DNA of 64,000 nt from Pomacea canaliculata (lineage: Eukaryota; Mollusca; Gastropoda; Architaenioglossa; Ampullariidae), in assembly GCF_003073045.1 (NCBI RefSeq), contig NC_037600.1, forward strand, positions 10,900,758-10,964,757, written 5' to 3'. The position numbers and the translations under genes were made by a program. Positions 1 to 9,069 of this stretch are shown here, one piece after another. The notes under the pieces were generated by a model. That model was not told the DNA's origin and did no database searches. It saw only the letters and a program-made list of their open reading frames with translations. Position 1 is the first letter of the stretch, and every line of letters begins with the position of its first letter.

Positions 1-3000
1 AGTGGGATTAAACGATAGTGGTGTGGGGATGAGCATTTTATTTTCTAGAGTTTGTTGGCTGGTTAGTACTATCTTTAAGGAAGATTTTGGCGGAGTGTTA
101 GCCTATTGTCTGCTTTATCCTAACGGGCAATCCATAGAATGCAGGTAGGAAAATGCAGGATTTTGTGCATATTTTTAGATTTTGTTAAATGCAGACTCAG
201 ATGCGATTAATTGATGTAAGTAAAAAATTTAAGGGCTTTTTTTAAAAAACATTTCTGCACTTTGCAGTTTCCTCAGTTTCTGGTAGTTATGTGTCCAAGT
301 ATTTTTGTTATACTTTCATCCAGTCTCCAAGTTCCTACCCTCACTTCTCACTTGATGACTGTGTGTGTGTGTGCATGTGTGTGAAAAAGAGATGGACAGC
401 AAATAGCTGAAGGGAAACAAGTCAATCAAGGCTTTTGCTGCAAATAAGTTTTACAAAAGTGAAACTGTTTATAGTTTGCCCTTTTTCAGTTAATACTTAT
501 TGAGATTCTTTGATTTTTGTTTTCAAAGTAGAGATTCCTTTGTGTGCACATACCCAGAACATCAACTTATTTTATCATGTTTGTATTCAAATTTGTAGAT
601 ACAGAGCAAAAGTGAGGAGGATGAGAAGCCCTGTTGCAAGTGACTTTTGGTTGATAGTGATTGAAGAATCCTGGAATGTGTAGGTTTGTTTATTGTATGA
701 ACAAAACTTGATATTTACTTATTATGAAACAGATGCTGTTTTATGTGACTCAGACTTGTTTAAAATAATCTGTTGTCACAGACGTCGGATGGGTTAAGTT
801 TATATGCGCATGGAGGGGCAGAGGGAGACTAATTTTTTTGAAGGTTTGCAATATTTGAATGGAGGACTAGATGTAGTAGGTGTGTAGAGGGCTGGTGACT
901 GGAGAAATGGTGACAGTGATTGGTGGAGCGAGGTAATAAGGAGAGATGTTGATGGTGAGGTAGAAGGATGAGATTTTAGGAGGGTATAAGGCTGATGGTG
1001 GTAAGGAGAAGGAGGTGACTGGATCAATAGAGACTGATATATTGGTGGAAGAAGCGACTGACAAGGGTATGGTAAGAGAAGGACCAGTTAAGTGACCTCA
1101 TGCTGACAAATAGCAATAAATGGTCCAACATTCCACATGAGTTTCATATTTGGGTCCCAGGAACAGTGGTGCAAAAACAGATTAATATAAAATGTTTATA
1201 AAGGCATTTATCATGTGTAACGCATCCTTTGGAATTAATTTCCCTGAAGCCACATTAGATGAGTTACTGCAGGAAGGCGAACGGGTTGGTCACAGAGGGC
1301 ACATCAGTATTGATCTCGTGACGCATCTTCTCAGGGTTTGTCATAATTATAATGTTGACGTGCTGAAACAGTCATGAAATAGTCCCAGACAGGTTAAATG
1401 TTCATGGTCGAAGGTGAGGGAGATGTGTTATGCTGTGGCAGTGGTGGTGTGTGCATGCATGTGAAAGAGAAAGAGATACATGAGCCTTTGAAGCATCTGA
1501 AGTGAAATTGGACTGCAGCGATTTAATAACAATCAAGATATTGCAATGTTTTTAAAAGCAAGACAGCATTGAAAAACATTTATCATACTAATGTTAATAA
1601 ACACAAAACGCTTTTAAAAATCAGTGTGATAAAGTGCTTAAAATTTTCTTCTATTGTGTTTTTCATTAAATTGTGATACAGTAACTGATATTAATAGGTT
1701 GACATTTGAAGACCATTTGCATGGACTGTTAGTGTACCCAGACCAGGCTTGACAGCTGAGGATACGTGATAGAATATGGTCAGTAAGATAGTGCTTGGTT
1801 AATTAGTGATGTGTTAGGCAAATTGAGAGATTTGATTGTTACAGATTGTGAAAGTCATGTATTAATGTATATGTCCAAAATCTGGCATGAATCCTTCAGA
1901 TACTTTCTTTGGATTTTTAAAAAATTTACTTTTTAATTGGTGTAGTATGAGAAAGTAGTGTGTGTGGCTAGATTGATTTGTCAAATTTGTGAAATATGCA
2001 CAAAAAATCCTTAGTTTAGCAAGTGCACATGTCTGTGTGTGTACATTTGGATGAACAGTTGTGACAGACGAGAAAAAAAAATTGATTAGCATGCATGTGG
2101 CATCAGAAGAAAGCAAGTCTGTGTACCTTATTATGCGTATATGGATGATTCAGTCACGTATGCACAGAAGTGTCCGGGTATTCTTTTATGCAGATTTGAG
2201 CTAAAGGTCAAAAGATGTGTTCTTTTCTTTGTTACGTACATTTTCATGGTGTAAATCAAAACCAGCAATTTTTGTATAATTTTCAAATTTTTGTGTGTGC
2301 TACAAGTCAAATGGTGATTTCTTGTAACTTATCAAAGACTTTCACTAACATGATCTTGGAGTGCCTGTTTGTTCTACGTACAGTGCTAATAGTCTGACAG
2401 TATATAATTTCTGCATCAGTTCTTTCCTGAAAGGAAGTCATTCATTCAGTATTGATGAAAATTATCATTTTTGTCTTTGATGATCACCAGGATGCAGTAG
2501 TTTGAGTCACATCCTGAGATGTTTGCTTTTTCTTCCTCCAGGTAATAAAGAACTTTTGCTGTCAGACTAACACTAACTCTGATACAACTAATTACAAGTC
2601 AATACATGGCAAATCATATTGATCCCCAGGAATTTATATTTTGCATGTGATTGTAAGAGGGCTTCATTCATGTAATTATGTGGACTTAAGCAATAGTGAA
2701 TAAATGTGCTGTTACATTATTTTTACAAAAGTGTTAGGCCAATGTCTGTTTCAAGGAACGCAAAAAGACCATAATTATGGCTACAAACAGCTGTGTCATG
2801 TGACTGAGGAGTGAGTATCTGCCAGTATGATCTTCCTTCCCTTCATAAATACAAGACAGTGAACAACTTTTCCAAGAGACCTATGGCATAAGCTTTATGA
2901 CTAAGTATAAAATGTACCTGTCACTAAAACACATCTTGACAAAAGCAAGCTTTGACTGAACCTGGATAAACAATGTTTACTTTTAGCAGCTGCAACAGCA

Positions 3001-3301
3001 TAGGAATAGCAGCTGTTGTTAAGGGGGAAAAACACCTGCAAAGTTGTGCAGCGATGGACAGGAAAGCATCATAAACATGACTGAATAAAATGGTTTTCTT
3101 GTCCCAACCCTCAAGTCTTTATCTTCACAGTATACCACGAAATCAAGATGTTCAGTGCCGACTACTATCTACCCCCACCCACCCATCCCAAAGAACAAAA
3201 CAAACCCCAAACAAAATAAAAATAAAATGAACTCAGATGGTCCCTCCACCGTTTCTCTTGTTGAAAGACTGTGGTTTGAAATAGAACCGGTGGGTGGACT
3301 G
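1..3301. other. Single-copy left flank, mostly non-coding
   Basis: This stretch has no relative elsewhere in the window, unlike nearly everything to its right. It is AT-rich, has a short TG run near 361-380, and lacks long open frames on either strand. Apart from one possible coding exon near 1204-1377 I see no gene. It may be the 3' end and 3' UTR of an upstream gene, or plain intergenic DNA. Confidence 0.5.
1192..1377 (+). CDS. Possible terminal coding exon, EF-hand-like helix pair
   Basis: A short open frame ends in TGA at 1375-1377. The residues FPEATLDELLQEGERVG followed by GHISIDLVTHLL look like an EF-hand-style helix, loop and helix, but the loop lacks the acidic calcium ligands. The real exon probably starts at an AG acceptor inside the frame, for example after 1203 or after TTCCCTGAAG near 1250, because the ATG at 1192 has a stop just upstream. 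If real, it is the last exon of a gene lying left of the window. The base composition is more balanced than its surroundings, which is mild support. Identity is not established; it could be a chance open frame. Confidence 0.22.
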   Translation: MFIKAFIMCNASFGINFPEATLDELLQEGERVGHRGHISIDLVTHLLRVCHNYNVDVLKQS

Positions 3302-4572
3302 TGTCGCGTGTCAGCGATTGTGCTGTCATCCTTGTATGCCTCCCATGCTGAGCTCGCCCATAGTTAGGTGTTTTCTTAACGCTTTTGTCCCCTCTTTGTC
3401 TTACGTCTTGCGCGCGCGCACAGCTTCCTTGATGCGTCATTTTACTTTTTCCTTCTTTGACGTCATGGGTAGTCGTCATCAAGTAACAGACGGTGCTGGA
3501 CCGGGGCCATGACAGTCAGAGTTTTTCATTTTGTATCGACCGATCTGCCACAAGCCGTTTTGGGTGAGTAGAGATCCATTCTGTCAGGTTCCACACCATT
3601 CTAGTCTGTAAGGGCCTTTGGGTGGCGGTGGAAGTGCAAGTGAGAGAATCTTTATGTTCAAAGCCATAGTCCGACGTTTGATTGCAAGATTTGTACTTTG
3701 TTAGGTTAACGTTCATGATTGCCGGGTCGCGACGCTTGTAGCGCGTACTCGTTTCCTGTTGTATGGATTTGTGTAAGATCAACATTAGATTTTTGACGAA
3801 TCTTAGGATTAGTCCGATGGTCAGATATATGTGTCAGTGTGAAAATATTGTTTTAGAAATTGAGCAGTTTCGGGACACGCCTGTTGATTGTAAGAATTGT
3901 TTTATCTACAGGCTTGTTTTTTGTTCTTCTTCACTCTTCCACCTGTTGTTGTTTTTCGCTCTTCCTTCGTGTCACCGTGTCTTCACATCCTTTGTTCGCA
4001 TTGCTGTCCGTCATCGTGTCGAGCGTCCACCCTGCACCATCATCATCATCTCGTCGGCGAGTGAACTCGCGACTCTGCTGCACCAGTGTGCGGAAAGGCC
4101 TTGGACTGAACACCTAGAGCAGGAATCTTCAAGCAGGAGCTTTCGTGGCCAGTGGCCGGCCCACATCATCGCATCTGGACGAGAAGACAGAGGGGTGGGG
4201 GTACGTCGTTAGAGCGGCAAGCAAGGCCAGAGGGCGAGCTGCCGTCTGTGGACATCTTCAACGGACTTCTAAACTGTCATCCTGCAGTGCATGCGGGTGA
4301 TGTATTGTATATACGGTGACTGAGATTAGCCTGTGCACAGGGCAACTGATTTGTCTTATTTTAATTTATCTATTTTTTGTTTGTTGGATTGTTCGCGATG
4401 ATCTATATTTGTTCATGTGAGAGTGTGGAATGTTTGATTTTTGATTCCTATCAGTATTATTTTTGTGGCTAATAAATTAGTTTTGTTTGTTACGTGAATT
4501 TTGTCTTTGACATTTCTGTGTATGGTCTGCGCTCAGTTGAAGTTCGACTGGATTCGTCGCGGTCACGCGACA
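3302..4572 (+). mobile_element. Solo LTR of an LTR retrotransposon (fossil)
   Basis: The 1271-bp segment opens with TGTCGCGTG and closes with its exact inverse CACGCGACA, the TG...CA ends expected of a long terminal repeat. A poly(A) signal AATAAA lies at 4471-4476, close to the right end, giving plus orientation. No internal region, second LTR, primer-binding site or polypurine tract is evident beside it, so it looks like a solo LTR. Flanks are ggactg on the left and tcccca on the right, so no target-site duplication is visible. The superfamily (gypsy or other) cannot be told from an LTR alone, and with no partner LTR it cannot be dated here. Confidence 0.72.
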
Positions 4573-5549
4573 TCCCCAATATCCCTCTGCGTTTTGTTTC
4601 TTCATGTTACTACCAAATATTAGTAAGCATTCGGTAATAATGAATCAAATTGTATCTATGGGGCATTTAAAGTACGAAATTTTATTCAAGGTTAGCTATT
4701 TCATTCATCAAGCTGGTTGTGTAGCTTACAATGAATGTTCTATTGCATTGTTTGTTTATTGTATTTTGTACTGATTGGATTCCCCTTGAAATGGGACGAA
4801 GGCCTCTTCAGTAAATAAATTAACTTATCAATTAGTATGGTAAGTTAGCAGAAAGGTCTCATGTCAGAACTGCTGTGATTCAGAGGTCTGCTTTTTTCTG
4901 AATATTTTGGCTTTCGTTTGTAATAATGAAATAACTAACAGAAATAAAGAATAAAAACTTCTTCCAATGTTTACGTTTACTTACATCCGATACAATCACC
5001 ACATACACATCTTGCTGTTCTTGCCGACTGTGATATGAAACAGAGAATTAGTCATTCACACTGTAGAGTGTAGAGTGTCTTCTATTTCAAGTTATCAACA
5101 CAGAACATACACCAGTCTACTCACACGGAAATTCCCCGTTGAAGCGAACAGGTAACATCCTGGTTAACTCAAGTAAACTTGTTCAAGTGACGAAAGGGAG
5201 ATAAACAATTTCACTTTTTATTGGTAAATTTTGTTGAAAATTATTGATTATTTGCAGTAAGAAAACTTCTTAGCTACAAAGTATGATAAAATAGATTAGC
5301 ATTTTTGTTAATACTGATATTCTGCTACATCTGTAAGGAAGCAACATATCTTTCATCTAACGTGTTGATAACTGCATCAGAAGTGTTAATTAATCCTAAA
5401 CTACATAACATGTTAAAAATCAGAAGGTTTATTTATACATGCATAGAGAGAGTAAAAATGTTGTTTCTACATATACTAAAATACATCAGCATTCCTTTGA
5501 TTGTTAGTCATTTTACGACACTGCGATACTTGTGTTTATTATAGACACG
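4573..5549. repeat. Array spacer module, start of duplicated block
   Basis: The module begins exactly at the LTR edge and recurs at about 19430-20280, 44877-45830 and 60850-61640. It carries the landmark GGGACGAAGGCCTCTTCAG followed by TAAATAAATTAACTTATC, which might be the 3' tail of an old retroposon. No gene is seen. Its recurrence upstream of several TRIM-NHR promoters shows that it belongs to the ancestral tandem unit. Confidence 0.6.
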
Positions 5550-6062
5550 TCAGCCGTACAGTAGCAGGGTCAGTATCTGAGTTTTCACATGAGACTTGTC
5601 AAATATTTTGTGAGGACTTGTGTAAGTGAAATTGTGGAGGTAGAAGCTTGTTAAAGGATTGTTGCTTATCTTCACAAACACTATATTGTTGAGACCAGCA
5701 AAGAACTGGCCACTTATTTCAGTTAACTCATTGTAGCTCAGATCCAGAGTGCGGAGATTAGGCAAAACCACTTCATGCAGTTTAGTCAGATTACAACGGA
5801 CCAGACTGAGATGAACGAGAAAAGTGTTGTTCCACAGGTCAGCGAGGGTCATCAAGGTGTCGCTGCCATCCAGATATCGAAGGTTAGAATAGTCAGCGGC
5901 ACGGAAAGTATCCGAGCAAATGAAGACCAGACCGTAGCAGACACAACTGTGTGACAGGTGTAAGAAACTACTGTAAACTATGGCTACTCCTCTATTGATG
6001 TCTTCAAAGAGATTCACTACTTTGTTAGAGAGAGAGTGAAATACAAGCAAGGGGCAGAACAA
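5550..6062 (-). pseudogene. Leucine-rich-repeat protein fragment, antisense to the array
   Basis: The minus-strand frame of about 170 codons contains recognisable leucine-rich repeats: LRYLDGSDTLMTL, LVHLSLVRCNLTKL, LRTLDLSYNELTEI and IVFVKISNNPLTSF. A cysteine-containing stretch (CVCYGLVFIC) precedes them, resembling the N-terminal cap of extracellular LRR receptors such as Toll-like receptors or LRR-GPCRs. Only about four repeats are present. There is no transmembrane or cytoplasmic part, and the frame stops soon after the last repeat. The ATG is not preceded by a convincing signal peptide. It is duplicated at 34081-34401. I read it as a broken or partial LRR gene carried along in the spacer; a real exon of a spliced receptor gene is possible. 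Confidence 0.5.
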
Positions 6063-6231
6063 ACGAGGAAGAGAGAAAAAGGAGAAAGAATGGTGTATTG
6101 GTTGTGATCACTACAGTTGTTATCTACCGCATTAATACAAACTAGTCAAGGAGTTATCTCCCTTTCACTCGAACGTCACACTCAACCCAAGTGTAAACCT
6201 ACTTTACTGTTTATTTACTTGTTTTAAGGAC

Positions 6232-6630
6232 ATGGACAATAATGAGACAAGGGACATTGAACACTGGACGAGACATGCAGAGCTTCGGAATGTGCTAGAT
6301 GATTATCATAAGATTCTAAAGGAACAAACTCCCGATTTGCATTTGAAAATGAAGACCTCACTGAGTGATGTCGAGACAGGTTTTACCGTCTGGCGAATCT
6401 GATTCTAGTAAAACATTGTCTGGTACGAGCCATAATATCAACAAGTCTTGCGATGATACACACAGCTAAGCTCTGACACACGGGGTCAACAGCCTTGGGG
6501 GCGAGCAGAAGGTCAACGTCTGGTCAACGGTTTTGACGAATGCTCGAGGCTACGGTGATGTGGTCATACACATAGAAAAACAGCTTCGAATGCTTGAACA
6601 GCTACTTCCACTGCTAAAAGATAATGTGCA
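6232..6630 (+). pseudogene. Diverged relic of a TRIM-NHR coiled-coil exon
   Basis: Peptides across this stretch align with the 3' third of the intact family exon: LDDYHKILKEQ and LKMKTSLSDVET against VEDFRKNLKEK and LKIRNSLRDVKT, then GVNSLGG and HIEKQLRMLEQLLPLL against RVNSLDL and RIQQELLMLEQQW. The frame is interrupted between these blocks (TGA after the VWRI segment), and the divergence is far greater than among genes A-G. It has no RING or B-box part and no NHR exons nearby. It is best read as the remains of an older family member; a copy lies at 34826-35187. Confidence 0.6.
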
Positions 6631-7244
6631 ATTGCCAATTGTAGTGTTCTTTTATTTAAGTAAAGTAAACGTTTGGTTTATTTGCAAAAGGTGCATCTTA
6701 CTTTTAACACAATAAATGTGAGATGACATCTCTAACATACAGCAAGAAGTCAGTGGATAGAAGTTCGTGTGTTGTATGTACAGAGTAAAGGACTGGATTC
6801 CCGTGAACCGCGAAAGCTAAACGTTTCATGTCAGGTAATATTTCTATATACACACATACTACCTTTGCCATAGTAACCAGTAACGTTTTTGTTGTCATTA
6901 TTATTTTCTCTTATCGTTTTATTCATTTTTGATGGGTCGTGCGAGGTCTTCTCAAGTGTTGAGACCAAAGTCAATATTATTAAGGACAGACTCGAAGTTT
7001 AAGCACTCGACAGTGACACAGCAGTGACATTACCAAGGGCTGCCAGGACAACCCCGAGATAAGCGATGTAACGAGAACAGGAAGTGATTTTAAATCTTTT
7101 TATTTTGCCTTAAGCTGGCAGAGAAGTATAAGATTAAAAGATTTATAAGATTAAAAGATTTGGCACGTATGTGCCAAAGACAGAGGCAGAAAGTTAAATG
7201 TTTAGGAAATCAGGCATCTCTCCCATGTCCTTGGCCTTTGATAA

Positions 7245-7637
7245 TCACCGAGACTGTAGGGGAGGGAGGTATTCGTGTTTAACGCCAAGCCAGCCACTAA
7301 GACTATATGGTAGCAAACCTCTAAGCCCTGTTATTTTTGGGGAGGTGAGGATGAGTTTCTGGCAAGGTGATCTGCTTTGCATGCAAGGCCACCTTAAAAG
7401 CTGCTTTACCTTTTGTCCAGCACAACAAGCTGTGTAGAACAACGTAGAGGAGGCATGTTTGTAATCTGCAGGTCGGAGAAAATCGAGAGCGGTATCAAGC
7501 TTCAGGAGTCCATCAGAACCTCGATCTAGTCCAGGGACTTCTAAAAGTCCTTTATTTCGATTAATGTCATAAACAGACTGTTCACAAATATGAACCAGCA
7601 TTGTACCTAAGTACAAACGCACTGGCTCGCCCTTCAT
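7245..7637 (-). other. Unidentified conserved minus-strand open frame
   Basis: The minus strand is open for about 130 codons. The middle part (VHICEQSVYDINRNKG, then LDRGSDGLLKLDTALDFLRPADY) is kept in the copy at 35970-36260, where a one-base difference near 7614 puts a hydrophobic stretch IFLILCVTRVTGG in frame upstream. No ATG heads that stretch, so it would have to be an internal exon. The left portion (about 7260-7330) contains GGCTTGGCGTTAAAC on the minus strand, which resembles the tail of molluscan short interspersed elements. I do not recognise a family. It may be a retroposon-derived frame rather than a gene. Confidence 0.2.
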
Positions 7638-7799
7638 TCAATTCACTCTTTCCTCCTGTCACTCGTGTCACACAAAGTATGAGAAAGATAGAAGACACAG
7701 CGTGAGGTAAGATAGGACTTTAGTAGAGCATCTTAGCCATAAGATAACCGTTCTCGTGTTGTCAGGAATTCACAGTTTGCATGTTGATATAGTACAAAG

Positions 7800-7809
7800 G
7801 TCACGTGAC
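7800..7809. promoter_or_regulatory. Palindromic E-box GTCACGTGAC, gene A promoter
   Basis: This ten-base palindrome sits 147 bases upstream of the 5' UTR donor of gene A. It is kept at the same place in every unit (20498, 26883, 36362, 47119 and 61919). It contains CACGTG and matches the CLEAR/M-box type site bound by bHLH-zip factors of the MITF/TFE and USF groups. The role is inferred from position and conservation only. Confidence 0.55.
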
Positions 7810-7879
7810 GCGTGTTTGAACACCATATCACGGAATGTCGTTGTTGGGCGGAGGACCTGTAACGGAAAGAAATCTCGAA

Positions 7880-7956
7880 ATCTGATGTAGTCTGCAGGTG
7901 TATCTGTAGGTTAGTCAGATTAAAGAGTTAGCTAACTTATTCATCTGAAGGAAACG
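7880..7956 (+). other. 5' UTR exon of gene A (3' boundary supported)
   Basis: The segment ends TCATCTGAAGGAAACG followed by the donor GTGAGTAAA. The corresponding sequence in the other units (donors after 20643, 27028, 36518, 47261 and 62065) keeps ATCTGAAG and a GTGAGT or GTAAGT donor. It lies just downstream of the E-box. It would splice over about 1.1 kb to the coding exon near 9062. The 5' end is not defined by sequence. Confidence 0.4.
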
Positions 7957-9069
7957 GTGAGTAAAGTTTACATGGTTACACTGTTTAACGTCAGCACATT
8001 CACTAACATCCGGGTCAGAGTGTGCAGCTAACCGCCATCTTGGTGAACTACAATGTGACTCAGGTAGATCAACAACGGTGCAATATTTATTGCTACATGC
8101 ATTCAGTAAGTTCATCGATTGCTTTAGAGTCGACATACTCCAAAATGAAGTAATGCAGTAAAACAACTAAAAATACAGACTTTGTTTTGACATTTCAGTT
8201 TATTTCATCAGATCGGATACTGGTCTTAGTGCAGCAACAACGGTTTGACATTAGGGACATCTATTGTGTAATCTCCAGAGCACAATGAGCAGAGTTCGCA
8301 TTTCAAACTTGCTTTTGTAACTGATGATAATGTTTAAATATTGGTAAAGAAAAACAAAATCAATCAGAAATAGTAACAGCAGTCTAGTGTCCAGCTGAAT
8401 TTCTGATATCTTCTTAAAACGAGAATGTTTTACTTCTTCTCACTTTATTGTTTCTTTTCTTTTTTTCTTCTACTTAAAGAATGTTTAAACAACACGCTGT
8501 ATAGTTGCAAACAAAAAAATAGCAAAGGAAAACAAAATGGCAAAGGAAGCCAAATTCCACGATTTAAATACTTTTTTTTCGGAAATCTATTTTTTTTAAA
8601 TTCTAATTCAAAAAACACCTTCTTGATATGAAATTTCTCTAGTCACAGAAAAATGTAACACTCAAGTATTATATTGTAAATGTGTTTGTGACTAAAGAAA
8701 GTAATAATGTAATAAGCAATGTGGCTTGAGGAGGACGGCGTAGATGTAAATCGGCCTTCCTTGCTGATGGGTTTTGGTCTTCTTTACATTTCGCTGATCC
8801 ATCATTGCTAATTTGCTTTGTATTTCTTTTCTTTTGTTTTACTTACAATAAATTCAGTAACACGAAGAACAGATGATGAAAAAATATCACCAAATGTAGA
8901 AATGTCTGTACAAAGACTGCAACAATATGTCATGATTAACATAACTCTTACTGTCTCTGCTTTCTCTGTTTCAATCCTTAAGCAATCTACCATCATGTAA
9001 ATCCTGGTTTACAAACTTTTCAGTTTGAGTATGTGTATGTTTTGTGTTATTAGTAACTCAGCTACCATT

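Noticed and set aside
800-1064. Two overlapping minus-strand Ser/Pro-rich frames
   Set aside because: Low-complexity composition from GGA/GGT-rich sequence, with no domain and no conservation elsewhere in the window.
2215-2397. Plus-strand 60-codon frame
   Set aside because: AT-rich, no domain, no splice context; likely chance.
3763-4212. Plus-strand open frame of 149 codons
   Set aside because: It lies wholly inside the solo LTR, has no recognisable domain, and other frames there are open too. It is taken as chance coding in LTR sequence.
4740-4830. GGGACGAAGG...TAAATAAATTAACTTATC motif considered as a LINE 3' tail
   Set aside because: It resembles a retroposon tail, but no coding part or target duplication is visible and it is simply part of every array spacer, so it is not listed as an element.
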